Source: GCA-2731375 sp964590195
Lineage (GTDB): Bacteria; Pseudomonadota; Alphaproteobacteria; GCA-2731375
NCBI GenBank assembly: GCA_964590195.1
Contig: CAZPWJ010000002.1
Location: 60,252-124,251 of the forward strand
Length of the DNA stretch: 64,000 nt
Direction of reading: 5' to 3'
Below, piece after piece: positions 34,909 to 43,964 of the stretch (position 1 is its first letter; every line of letters starts with the position of its first letter). The position numbers were made by a program, and so were the translations under genes. The notes beneath the pieces are model-generated. The model had not been told where the DNA came from. It saw only the letters and a list, made by a program, of their open reading frames with translations, and did no database searches.

Positions 34909-36591
34909 ATGCAAGCGATCTCTGGGAGGGGAGTTGTTGAAGGTGAAATCGTGCCTTTGACGGGACCTGAAGCGGCGGAAGCCGCCGCGCGCTGCTCGCA
35001 CGCGCTGGCTGCGCAGCCGGATCGTCTAGAAGCCGCACAGTTGCTCGCCGGGCTGCTACAGCGCTATGAATTTAATGCCGAGGCCGATATTTCCCCGCGT
35101 GGTCTGGAAGCCGCGTTCGCGTTCGCGAATGTTGACCGGCAGGCGTTGTGCGACGGCGCGTTCGCCCTGCTGAAAGGCCGGGCTCCACTCGCCGATGTGC
35201 TGGCGCGTGGCCGAGCCGACGGCTGGGACGCCGCGGCGGCGATGCTTACCCGCAAGGGCGCGGCGCGGTTGCTGCGCGGCAGGTTGTTCCAGGCCGCCTT
35301 GAGCCATGGCGTCGTCACCGACATCGAAATCGAATGCATGCTGACGGCGCTGCGCCGGCGCCTGCTGCTATCACCGGCATTGCTTGAGGCACGGCCGCTC
35401 TATCAATTCGCCTGCGTGCTGATCCGCCAATGCCTGAACAACGAGTACGTTTTTTTTGCCGATGAAGACGAGCGTATCGCCCTGGAGGAACTGGCGGTCG
35501 ATTTCGACGCGCTGTTGGCGGGCAATGGAGCAGCGGGCGCGGTCTTTTTGCTGCTGTCATTGTATCGCCCGTTTCATGAGACCCTTGGTGATCGGGCGGG
35601 TGCCGTCGACAAGGTGTCGCCCCAGGCCTTGCGCGCCGTGCTGCGTGACGAATTGGAGGCCCGCGGAATAGAGGCCGCCCATGCGGACGGGATGCACCAT
35701 CTGACGGCGGTCACCGACGAGATTTCGCAACGGGTCACCGAGCAATATACCCACGATCCATATCCGCGCTGGCTCAGTCTACAGGCGCCGCGGCTGGGCA
35801 GCGGCAATGAGCGCATGGGGGAGCATTTCTCCGTTGCCGAGCTCGCCATGATCGACGGTCCGTGCGAGGTTTTGATCGCCGGTGCGGGTACCGGCCGTCA
35901 GGCGGTTCATTCGGCCATCGGTTATGGCGCCGAGGCCAGGGTGCTGGCGATGGACCTGAGCGCGCCGAGCCTTGCTTATGGTATGCGCATGGCTGATGTG
36001 CTGGGGGTGGGGAACCTGCGTTTCGCGGTTGGTGATATTCTGCATCTTGATAGGTTAGACAGCCAATTTGATGTGATTGAATGCGTTGGCGTTCTGCATC
36101 ACATGGCCGATCCCTATGAGGGATGGCGCGCGCTGCTTGACCGTTTGCGTCCGGGAGGGCTGATGCTGATCGGGCTCTACAGTGCTGTGTCACGTCGGGT
36201 CATCGGAGCATTGTCGGATCACCCCGATTGGCCGGGCCCGAATGTGGATGATGACGGGCTGCGCGCCTACCGGCGAAAACTGATGCAAAAGGCAATCGCT
36301 GAAGACATTAGCGCGCTGACGAAATCAGTCGATTTCTTTACCAAAAGCGGGTTCCGTGATCTTGCCTTGCATGTCAGCGAACAGACCTGCACCATTCCAG
36401 AGATCAGCGGTTTCATGGCCGGTCAGGGACTTGAATTTCACGGCTTTAGCCTGCCGGACGAAACCTTGCGGGCCTATGCGGATGCCTTCCCTGGCGATGG
36501 GCCGAGCGGCACCCTTGAGCACTGGGCCGCCTTCGAACAGGACAACCCGCAAACCTTTGGCGGTATGTACCTGTTCTGGTGCCGCGGGTGA
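34909..36591 (+). CDS. Class I methyltransferase with long uncharacterised N-terminal region
   Basis: This 560-residue protein has a methyltransferase domain from about residue 320: GAGTGRQ at 325-331, MDLSAPSLAYG and a VGVLHHMADPYEGW post-motif of the ubiquinone/ubiE-like type. Residues 1-290 are helical and include a TPR-like beginning (AAARCSHALAAQPDRLEAAQLLAGLLQ is a suggestive stretch, near 24-50). I do not recognise this region. ATG 34909 has a poor ribosome site, and GTG 34951 is an alternative about 20 bases behind GGAGGGG. The acceptor may be a protein. Confidence 0.75.
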   Translation: MQAISGRGVVEGEIVPLTGPEAAEAAARCSHALAAQPDRLEAAQLLAGLLQRYEFNAEADISPRGLEAAFAFANVDRQALCDGAFALLKGRAPLADVLARGRADGWDAAAAMLTRKGAARLLRGRLFQAALSHGVVTDIEIECMLTALRRRLLLSPALLEARPLYQFACVLIRQCLNNEYVFFADEDERIALEELAVDFDALLAGNGAAGAVFLLLSLYRPFHETLGDRAGAVDKVSPQALRAVLRDELEARGIEAAHADGMHHLTAVTDEISQRVTEQYTHDPYPRWLSLQAPRLGSGNERMGEHFSVAELAMIDGPCEVLIAGAGTGRQAVHSAIGYGAEARVLAMDLSAPSLAYGMRMADVLGVGNLRFAVGDILHLDRLDSQFDVIECVGVLHHMADPYEGWRALLDRLRPGGLMLIGLYSAVSRRVIGALSDHPDWPGPNVDDDGLRAYRRKLMQKAIAEDISALTKSVDFFTKSGFRDLALHVSEQTCTIPEISGFMAGQGLEFHGFSLPDETLRAYADAFPGDGPSGTLEHWAAFEQDNPQTFGGMYLFWCRG

Positions 36592-36614
36592 GCGGCGATC
36601 ACCGACGCTGCGGG

Positions 36615-37712
36615 CTAAAGAACTTTTTCGGTTTCCGGGTCGATCAGATGCATGTGCGCCATGTCGATCGTGAAGTCCATGGACTCACCGACCTGGCTGA
36701 CCGCCCGTGGCCGTGACCGGGTGGTAATTTCGGTATCGGCGATGTTGATAAACACCATGGTGTCGATACCCATGGGTTCGAGGACGATGACTTTAGACGA
36801 AAAATCGTGATGCGTTGGATCCGTATGCGGTCGTTTGTCGGTGATATGTTCCGGTCGAATACCGAACAGCATCTCCTTTCCGACGGTCGGGCCGTAGCGG
36901 TCCCCGCGATCGGCGGGCACGGGAAGGGTCAGATCATCCGACAACCGGATCGCCAGGCCACCGTTCGCGGCTTCGACGCGGCACGGTATGAAGTTCATCG
37001 AGGGTGAGCCGATAAAGGCTGCCACGAACAGGGTTTCGGGGGCGTCATACATTTCCTCCGGACTACCGACCTGTTCAATGACGCCTTCGTTCATCACGAC
37101 GATCCGGTCGGCCAGGGTCATCGCCTCGACCTGGTCATGGGTGACGTAGACCACGGTGGTCTTGACCCGCTGATGGATCTTTTTAATCTCCGTGCGCATC
37201 TGCACGCGCAGCTTGGCGTCCAGGTTGGACAGGGGTTCATCGAACAGAAAGACCTGAGGGTCCCGGACGATGGCGCGGCCCATGGCGACGCGCTGGCGCT
37301 GGCCGCCGGAAAGCTGTTTCGGCCGGCGTTCCAAAAGCTCGCCAATATTCAGGATTTCGGCGGCATCGTTGACACGGCGGTCTATTTCGGCCTTCGGCGT
37401 CTTGCGCAATTTCAATCCGAAAGACATGTTTTGATGCACGCTCATATGGGGATAAAGCGCATAATTCTGGAACACCATGGCGATGTCGCGGTCCTTGGGC
37501 GCGACTTCATTGATGACACGGTCGCCGACCACGATGTCGCCGGCGGTGATGTCTTCCAGTCCCGCGATCATGCGCAAGGTCGTGGTCTTGCCACAGCCGG
37601 ACGGGCCGACCAGGGCGATGAATTCATTATGATCAATATCCAGGTTGATACCGCGCACGGCGGCGACATCATCGTAGTACTTCCAGAGATCTCTCAGCTG
37701 AATTTCGGCCAT
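36615..37712 (-). CDS. ABC importer ATPase, MalK/UgpC type
   Basis: This 365-residue ATPase of the carbohydrate importer class has Walker A GPSGCGKTT at 36-44, signature LSGGQ at 134-138 and Walker B LFDEP at 156-160. A C-terminal TOBE/MalK regulatory domain runs from about residue 235. It is the last gene of a four-gene importer operon with a binding protein and two permeases. The substrate could be a sugar, glycerol phosphate or polyol. AAGAG lies about 8 bases before the ATG. Confidence 0.92.
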   Translation of the reverse strand: MAEIQLRDLWKYYDDVAAVRGINLDIDHNEFIALVGPSGCGKTTTLRMIAGLEDITAGDIVVGDRVINEVAPKDRDIAMVFQNYALYPHMSVHQNMSFGLKLRKTPKAEIDRRVNDAAEILNIGELLERRPKQLSGGQRQRVAMGRAIVRDPQVFLFDEPLSNLDAKLRVQMRTEIKKIHQRVKTTVVYVTHDQVEAMTLADRIVVMNEGVIEQVGSPEEMYDAPETLFVAAFIGSPSMNFIPCRVEAANGGLAIRLSDDLTLPVPADRGDRYGPTVGKEMLFGIRPEHITDKRPHTDPTHHDFSSKVIVLEPMGIDTMVFINIADTEITTRSRPRAVSQVGESMDFTIDMAHMHLIDPETEKVL

Positions 37713-37749
37713 TTTTGCACTCTTCTTTCTTCTTTTTGGTCTCGTCTTG

Positions 37750-37779
37750 GGCCGCCGGGATCAATCACGCCGGCGGGCC
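37750..37779 (-). repeat. Intercistronic hairpin between permease and ATPase genes
   Basis: GGCCGCCGG (37750-37758) can pair with CCGGCGGGCC (37770-37779) with a one-base bulge. It lies in the 94-base gap of the importer operon. Similar stems in other importer operons protect upstream mRNA or lower expression of the distal gene; that role is inferred here. Confidence 0.4.
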
Positions 37780-37806
37780 TCCCTGTTTAATGACCGGTTA
37801 CATTGT

Positions 37807-38718
37807 CTACTTGATCGCACCGGCGGTCAGTCCGGAAGTGAAGTAGTCCATGAAGAACCCATAGATCATGATGATTGGCAATGCGCCGATAAAGCAGGCT
37901 GCCATCAATGAACCCCAATAATAAATGTCGCCCCGGATCAGTTCCGTTATGACGCCGACCGAAATGGTCTTGGCGGTCTCGTCCTGAATAAACACCAGGG
38001 AATAGAGCAACTCGTTCCAACTGAGGGTGATGGAAAACAGGATGGCGCACATAATGCCCGGGATCGCCATGGGCAGGACGACCCTGATAAGCGCGCCAAG
38101 GCGCGAACAACCATCCAGATAGGCGCATTCCTCGACCTCCACCGGGATGGTTTTGAAATAGCCCATCAGCAGCCAGGTCACGAACGGGATCAGGAACGTT
38201 GGGTATGTCAGGATGAGCGACCAATAAGTATCCCGGATTGGGACCCAATCATCGATCGTATTGATGACATCAATCAACGGAATAAACAGCAGCGTCTGCG
38301 GTATCAGGTAGGTGATGAAGACGGCAACACCGAAAATCTCAACGCCGCGAAATCGTAGACGTGCCAGGGCATAGGCGGCCAATGTGCCGATCGAGACCGA
38401 GATAATGGTCACCGCCACCGTGACGATCAGGGTATTCACGAACCAGTGGCTGAAGAAACTGGTGTTTTGGGCCAGGTAAACATAATGCTCTGTTGCGATC
38501 CCGGACGCCCAGAATGGAGAGTTACCCAGATTATTGATCTCGGCATCCGTCTTAATCGAGGTGACGCCCATGATGTAGAAGGGAAACAGCGCGAAGAATA
38601 CATAAGGCAGCAACGCAATGTAATTTGCCGCCGCTTTACGCCGGCGCCAGATCGGCACCTTGTTGATGGCCACTTCCCGGCCGCTGCTGCCGGTTAACGT
38701 ATCGGTACTAGAGCTCAT
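37807..38718 (-). CDS. Carbohydrate ABC permease, MalG type
   Basis: This is a 303-residue inner-membrane permease with about six hydrophobic segments and the EAA-loop sequence EVEECAYLDGCSRLGALIRVVLP, which contacts the ATPase. It is the second permease of the importer and overlaps the upstream permease by 11 bases. A hydrophilic N-terminal stretch of about 30 residues precedes the first helix. Confidence 0.92.
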   Translation of the reverse strand: MSSSTDTLTGSSGREVAINKVPIWRRRKAAANYIALLPYVFFALFPFYIMGVTSIKTDAEINNLGNSPFWASGIATEHYVYLAQNTSFFSHWFVNTLIVTVAVTIISVSIGTLAAYALARLRFRGVEIFGVAVFITYLIPQTLLFIPLIDVINTIDDWVPIRDTYWSLILTYPTFLIPFVTWLLMGYFKTIPVEVEECAYLDGCSRLGALIRVVLPMAIPGIMCAILFSITLSWNELLYSLVFIQDETAKTISVGVITELIRGDIYYWGSLMAACFIGALPIIMIYGFFMDYFTSGLTAGAIK

Positions 38719-39673
38719 GTGAAGTATCCCTTCTCACCATCCGCAGCAAAAAGATCACGATGAATACCAGGATCGGGAACAGGAACAGCGCGACGGCCGC
38801 GCCCAGGGCGATCTCGTGATTCAAAATGCCGTAGGTGAAGGAGTAGGTGGAGAACAGGTGCGTCGAGTTCATCGGACCGCCCCTGGTCAGCACATAGATG
38901 ATGTTGAATTCGCCCAACGTGAAGATGGTCGAAAACAGGATGATGATGGCCAGCACCGGCCGCAGCAGCGGCAGCGTGATGGAATAGAACTTGCGCCATG
39001 TCGAGGCGCCGTCGATCTCGGCGGCATCGTATAGATGATCCGGGATCGCCATCAGTCCAGCCAGGATGGTGATAATGAAAAACGGAATGCCGCGCCAGAT
39101 GTTGACGAAGATCACCGAGGCCATCGCCAGGGTCGGATTGCCGAGGAAATTATATGGTCCCCAACCAAACATGGTGAACGGCCACATGTTCGCCAGAAGC
39201 CAGTTAATGTGGCTGTAGGTCGGATCCAGGATCAACCACCAGCCCAGCGTGGAAAGCGCCGTCGGCGCCACGAAAGGCAGGAGAACCGAGCCACGGAAGA
39301 AGCGCTTCAGCTTCAGAATACGTTGCAGTAACAACGCACAGCTGAGACCCAGCACCACCTTGAAGAGGACCGACCAAAAGGCGAACAGCAAGGTATTCCA
39401 GATTGTCTCTATAAAGATATCGTCTTCGGTCAGGATATAAATAAAGTTTTCCAGACCCACATAGGATGCCGGCTCGCCGACAAAGGCGTCGGAGACGCTG
39501 AACCAGACCGCAAGACAAAAGGGATAAACCACCAGAGAAATCATAACGAGGGTGGCCGGCAGCAGGAAACCATAGCCGTCTATATCCGGGCCAACCCGCT
39601 TCTTCATCCGGGAGCGGAATGAAGCGGGCGGTGACGTTATCACCGCCCGCTCGACTTCAGGTACACTTACCAT
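38708..39673 (-). CDS. Carbohydrate ABC permease, MalF/UgpA type
   Basis: This 321-residue inner-membrane permease has about six hydrophobic segments and the EAA-loop DAAEIDGASTWRKFYSITLPLLRP. A 25-30-residue cytoplasmic N-terminus precedes helix 1. It lies 64 bases after the binding-protein gene and is translationally coupled to the MalG-type permease. AAGGTG about 12 bases upstream is a weak ribosome site. Confidence 0.92.
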   Translation of the reverse strand: MVSVPEVERAVITSPPASFRSRMKKRVGPDIDGYGFLLPATLVMISLVVYPFCLAVWFSVSDAFVGEPASYVGLENFIYILTEDDIFIETIWNTLLFAFWSVLFKVVLGLSCALLLQRILKLKRFFRGSVLLPFVAPTALSTLGWWLILDPTYSHINWLLANMWPFTMFGWGPYNFLGNPTLAMASVIFVNIWRGIPFFIITILAGLMAIPDHLYDAAEIDGASTWRKFYSITLPLLRPVLAIIILFSTIFTLGEFNIIYVLTRGGPMNSTHLFSTYSFTYGILNHEIALGAAVALFLFPILVFIVIFLLRMVRRDTSHEL

Positions 39674-39737
39674 GGCTTGTTAATCACCTTGGTATAGTCA
39701 ACAGGCCAAGCCTGTTTTTTAGTATCCAACACGCTAA

Positions 39738-41102
39738 CTACCCCTCGCGCTTGGCAGCCCGCCTGTAGATCCGCTTCATTTGCGATTCCAACTTCTTGAC
39801 CGCGTCTTCAGCGGAAGCCTTGCCGACCGCCACGGATGCCACGGCATCGGGCAGCAGGTATTGATCAACCACCGTCTGCACGGCCGCCGTCGGCACGCCG
39901 GGCCAGCCGATCGCATGGGTATACCAGCCGATGAACGGCGCGAAGTAATACTTGGAGTTGGAAGCATACAACGGATGCAGCGCATTCCCTGCAAGCACCG
40001 GCTGGTTATAGCCTTTACTCGCGGTGAGATGCTTCTCGGCATTCTCTTTCGAGAAATGGAAGGCCATGAATTCCTTGGCCAATTCTTTCTCCTTGGCGAA
40101 CTTCCAAACGCCCATGTTGTTGAAGGAGGCTGCCATGTGACGGCCCGCCGGTCCCTTGGGCGGCATGATGTGGTTGATCGCGTGATGCACCAGCCGGTCC
40201 GTGCCGGGAACCTTTGTCTGGGCCTTGATCGCCGAACGATAGGCACTGATCGGATTCAGGATCATGCTGCATTTGCCGGAGTTCAGGCAGACGTTGTTGT
40301 TGCGGTCATCCCAGGCCAGCACTTCGTCGGTCATGGCATCGTTATACAGCGCCGAGATGAACTTGAAGGCTTCCACCGACTGTTTCGAGTTCACAGCCAC
40401 GGTCTTGCTGTCCTCATCCACCAACCTGGCGCCATAGGACCACATGATACCGCGCAGGATCATGTTCGAATCGACCGAATGAGCAATCTGGATACCAAGC
40501 GGATTGCCTTTTTTCTTCAGCTTGGTGCCGATGCGATGCACATCGTCCCAGGTATTGGGCAGATTTTCGCCAATTTCGCCGATCAGATCCGTGCGCAACG
40601 CCAAGGGGAACGAAATGAAGAACCATGGAATGGCCTTGTGGTGGCCATCCGAGCCCTTGCCCACCGTTCCATCCGTCCATCCCCCGCCGGCCTTGCCGAT
40701 TTTCTCATAGATTTCGTCGACACTTTCCAGATGCTTGGAATAGAGATGCGGGTTCGAGTTGCCCACGGAAACCAGATCATGTCCTTTTTGTCCCTGCACC
40801 TCACCCGCGAGCACCGCCGGTAGCTGCAAATGGGCGACGCGGTCGAGGCGGGTCTTGACGCCGGCGGCCTTGCCGAATTCAGCTAACTGCCGTTCCAATT
40901 CCACATCCGATGCCGGCACGAAATGAGAATTCGTGAGCATCTTGAGCTCGCGTGCCTGCGCCGTCGCCGGGGCGACGCCAGCTGCGAGAATGCCCGCCAG
41001 ACCACCTGACACGGTGGCTGTGCCCTGGAGGAATTTCCGCCGGCTGGAAGCCTTATTCGAGAGTGTATCGTTCTTTTGCGTAAGTTTAGTTTTACTAACC
41101 AT
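39738..41102 (-). CDS. ABC solute-binding protein, TAT-exported
   Basis: This is a 454-residue family 1 extracellular solute-binding protein (sugar/polyol class). SRRKFLQGT (about 20-28) is a twin-arginine signal, followed by a moderately hydrophobic stretch and a likely cleavage after TAQA near residue 50. TAT export implies folding before export. It heads the operon with two permeases and an ATPase. GGAGAGG 5 bases before the ATG is a strong ribosome site. The ligand cannot be named. Neighbouring carbamoyl-amino-acid genes are on the same strand but separated by an unrelated gene. Confidence 0.9.
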   Translation of the reverse strand: MVSKTKLTQKNDTLSNKASSRRKFLQGTATVSGGLAGILAAGVAPATAQARELKMLTNSHFVPASDVELERQLAEFGKAAGVKTRLDRVAHLQLPAVLAGEVQGQKGHDLVSVGNSNPHLYSKHLESVDEIYEKIGKAGGGWTDGTVGKGSDGHHKAIPWFFISFPLALRTDLIGEIGENLPNTWDDVHRIGTKLKKKGNPLGIQIAHSVDSNMILRGIMWSYGARLVDEDSKTVAVNSKQSVEAFKFISALYNDAMTDEVLAWDDRNNNVCLNSGKCSMILNPISAYRSAIKAQTKVPGTDRLVHHAINHIMPPKGPAGRHMAASFNNMGVWKFAKEKELAKEFMAFHFSKENAEKHLTASKGYNQPVLAGNALHPLYASNSKYYFAPFIGWYTHAIGWPGVPTAAVQTVVDQYLLPDAVASVAVGKASAEDAVKKLESQMKRIYRRAAKREG

Positions 41103-41237
41103 TGTTCCTCTCCCTGCTGCAAAATTGTTCGGTTTTGTTGTTTCTTGGTTCGGTTTGATTAGAAAGTCGAAATATTTACATGACAGATCTACACGATAGT
41201 GTAACCGGACTGCCTGCTGTTATGTCAATCGTTTATG

Positions 41238-42050
41238 TCAAGAACCGGTATGAATAGCCTGCCAATAGTCCGCGTTCAGGTCCCAAAGGTAGGCATCGTG
41301 CGTCGATTCCAGACAGCGCCGTAGGCTGGGATAGATCTGTAGTTCGAGATCCTTTCCGCAACCGCGCAGTTCGACCTCGGCAAAGCCCCGCGCTTCCTTC
41401 GACATCTTAGCCGCCGCCAGGCTGGCACTTGCCTGCCTCATCAATTCCTTGCCCGCCGACGGGGTGTCGAGGTCGCCGTAAGGCAGGGAATTCGCCAGTT
41501 TAGACAGCCAACGCACGGTCTCCGTCCGGCCCGCGCCCAGATCGACAAGCCGGCTGCCGGCGGTGCGGAGAGTGTCCTTGACCAGGGCAATTTCCGAGGC
41601 AGTGAAGGGCGTCTTGTCGCCTGGTTGGGGCACTGGCAGCAGGGTCACGTCCCTGCCGATGTTGACGCTGATTTGCTTCAGGCCCAGTTTTTCCAGTTCG
41701 CTTTTGGCGATGGAAATACGTACCGCCACTTGCGTGCGTGCCGCCGTCAGTTTCAACCCGGGAGGTGCCGTCAGCGCGACCTGCTGCCCATGCCGATTCT
41801 TGGCCGTGATCTCAAAGCCATCGCTGCCAGCCAGTTTGTAGGCTGTTCCACCGGGCGGCGAGGGGCGCTCGTTCTGCAGACAATAGCTGGAGAAGGTTGC
41901 GCCGCATTCAGCGCCGTCGCAGGCCAATTGCACGGCACCCTCGGTTGATAGCAGCGCCAGGGCCTGTGGTGCGGCCTGTGCGTTCAGCGTGAAGGCCGCC
42001 GACATCACGGCGGCGGCTAAAAAACCGAATGATTGAAATTTTCCGAGCAT
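41238..42050 (-). CDS. Exported protein of unknown function
   Basis: This 270-residue protein has a Sec signal (about 1-26) ending LNAQA. Four or more cysteines are present in the mature part (CDGAECG, YCLQN, CGKD, RRCLES), which fits periplasmic disulphides. I recognise no family. ATG 42050 is chosen because AGGGGA lies 6 bases upstream; a TTG 18 bases further up gives a longer, less likely N-terminus. It lies between the importer operon and the HyuB gene on the same strand. Confidence 0.7.
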   Translation of the reverse strand: MLGKFQSFGFLAAAVMSAAFTLNAQAAPQALALLSTEGAVQLACDGAECGATFSSYCLQNERPSPPGGTAYKLAGSDGFEITAKNRHGQQVALTAPPGLKLTAARTQVAVRISIAKSELEKLGLKQISVNIGRDVTLLPVPQPGDKTPFTASEIALVKDTLRTAGSRLVDLGAGRTETVRWLSKLANSLPYGDLDTPSAGKELMRQASASLAAAKMSKEARGFAEVELRGCGKDLELQIYPSLRRCLESTHDAYLWDLNADYWQAIHTGS

Positions 42051-42189
42051 GGCCCATCCCCTGTGCAAACGAGAGACCGGCCTGGCGGTACGGCCCAGAC
42101 GAGCCGATCTTCACTTGTCATAAACCATGTTAACCGTCGCATGAAACGGCGGTACGGGCAAGTAAATACGCCATGCGCGGCGCTTGCGG

Positions 42190-43962
42190 CTAACTACGGC
42201 GATGCGCCGTCGCGCTGGTATCAATGCTTAGATCTTCGGTGATCACCACGCCGTAGTCATTGGCCGCCGTGTCGATGCTGATCAAGCCGTCGGCGACGTC
42301 TGCCTGTACCTGTTGCGGATCACGCAGCATGGGATCGCCGTAGCCGCCCCCCGCCGGTCCGACGCAAACAAAGCGGTCGCCGGCCTGAACCGGCGTGTGC
42401 GGCACTTTCGAGGGCAGTTCACCGCCTTGGCCGTTACTGCGGTCCAGACGCAGCCCCGCCGCGCCGCCACTCGAGCCACCCTGAAAGCCCCAGGGCGCGA
42501 ATTTGTGGCCCTCGCCCTCGACCGAGGCGCCGCCGTCGTCGAGATAGACGAATTCCCGCACCGAACCGAGGCCGCCGCGCCATTGCCCGGCGCCGCAGAT
42601 ATCCTCGCGCAGCTCGTAGCGGTCCACGCGTAGGGGCAGATGGGATTCGATGTCTTCAATGGGATTGTTGCGGGTGTTGGCATACAGGGTATCCACCGCG
42701 TCCATGCCGTCCCTGCCGTCCCGGCCGCCATAGCTGCCTTCGAAGATTTCCATATGTACCCAGTGTTCGGAGTTTTGCAGACCGGAAAACGCAATCACGC
42801 GCAAATTGCCGATGCCCGCCGATACCTGGCTGGGCGCAACCTCCGCCAGGGCCTTCATCACCGTATCGGCCAGCTGATTGCCGGGGCAGAAACGCGCAAT
42901 GGTAGGTGCCGGGAAGACCGGATTGGCCAGGCAGCCAACAGGTGCGACTATCTTGATCGGGCGCACCAGGCCGTCGTTGACCGGGATATGGCCGTGCACG
43001 GCGGTGTCGAGAAGCACTGAGCGCACGGTCAGCCAGATTGCGATATCCACCGTGCCCTGCAGGGGCATGTTGATGGGCTTGTCCGGGATCTGTGGCGCCG
43101 TGCCGGTCAGGTCCACCACCATTTCATCCCCCGTGACGGTAATGGCAACACAAAGGGGCAATTCCTTGCGGCTGGGTTCCGGATCATCAAGATAGCCATC
43201 GATATAGGTCGTGGCCGAGTAGGTCCCGTCTGGCAGCGCCGCGATGGCCTGGCGCATCAGCCGTTCGGAATGGCCCATGACGCTTTCGCAGGCGCTTTGG
43301 AAGATGGCCTTGCCATAGCGGTCGATCAGTTCCACCAGGCGTTCGGCGCCAATGCGGGCGGCGGCGATCTGCGCCTCCATATCGCCCACCACCAGATCGG
43401 AGACCCGGATATTATCGCGCAGGATATGCCAGACCGGTTCTACTTTTTCGCCCTGGTCATAGACACGAATAGCCTTGAATTGCAGCCCCTCGGCGTAGGC
43501 ATCGATGGCATCGACGATGCCGCAGCTGCCCGGCGTCAGGGCGCCGATATCGAGATGATGCGCCGTGGTGGCCGAAAAGGCGATCAGCTCGCCGTCATAG
43601 AACACCGGCACAATGAAGCCCACGTCCGGGCCGTGGGAGGCGCCGGAATAGGCATCGTTGTGCATGATCACATCGCCGGGCTTCAGGCTGTCGCCGCGTT
43701 GGTCGAGAATTTTCTGCATACCCTGGACGTAGCCGGGAATGGGGCCTGATTGCAGAGGCGTGGATTGCGCCGATTCCGCCAGGCCCCGGCCTTGCACATC
43801 GACGAGGCCGGCACCGAAGTCCTCCGATTCCCGAATAATCGAGGAATAGGACATGCGCATCAGCTTGTAGCCCATCTCGATCGCGATGTTCTCCAAGGCG
43901 CCTTGGATGACCGAGGCGGTGACATGATCCACGGCGGGGGCGTTTCGCGTTTGCAGGTTCAT
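42190..43962 (-). CDS. hyuB: Hydantoinase B/oxoprolinase family protein
   Basis: This 590-residue protein is the B subunit of an ATP-dependent hydantoinase/5-oxoprolinase (also the fold of acetone carboxylase subunits). MHNDAYSGASHGPD and AATTAHHLDIGA carry the metal-binding type motifs of HyuB, and GGGYGDPMLRDP is the conserved C-terminal glycine motif. It starts 2 bases after the hyuA stop. HyuA and HyuB probably act together to open a cyclic amide such as a hydantoin. Confidence 0.93.
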   Translation of the reverse strand: MNLQTRNAPAVDHVTASVIQGALENIAIEMGYKLMRMSYSSIIRESEDFGAGLVDVQGRGLAESAQSTPLQSGPIPGYVQGMQKILDQRGDSLKPGDVIMHNDAYSGASHGPDVGFIVPVFYDGELIAFSATTAHHLDIGALTPGSCGIVDAIDAYAEGLQFKAIRVYDQGEKVEPVWHILRDNIRVSDLVVGDMEAQIAAARIGAERLVELIDRYGKAIFQSACESVMGHSERLMRQAIAALPDGTYSATTYIDGYLDDPEPSRKELPLCVAITVTGDEMVVDLTGTAPQIPDKPINMPLQGTVDIAIWLTVRSVLLDTAVHGHIPVNDGLVRPIKIVAPVGCLANPVFPAPTIARFCPGNQLADTVMKALAEVAPSQVSAGIGNLRVIAFSGLQNSEHWVHMEIFEGSYGGRDGRDGMDAVDTLYANTRNNPIEDIESHLPLRVDRYELREDICGAGQWRGGLGSVREFVYLDDGGASVEGEGHKFAPWGFQGGSSGGAAGLRLDRSNGQGGELPSKVPHTPVQAGDRFVCVGPAGGGYGDPMLRDPQQVQADVADGLISIDTAANDYGVVITEDLSIDTSATAHRRS

Positions 43963-43964
43963 GA

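Noticed and set aside
41220..41241. Direct repeat TTATGTCAA, two copies 13 bases apart, upstream of the ABC importer operon
   Set aside because: It is too short, and the second copy overlaps the end of the neighbouring gene. There is no independent support for an operator.
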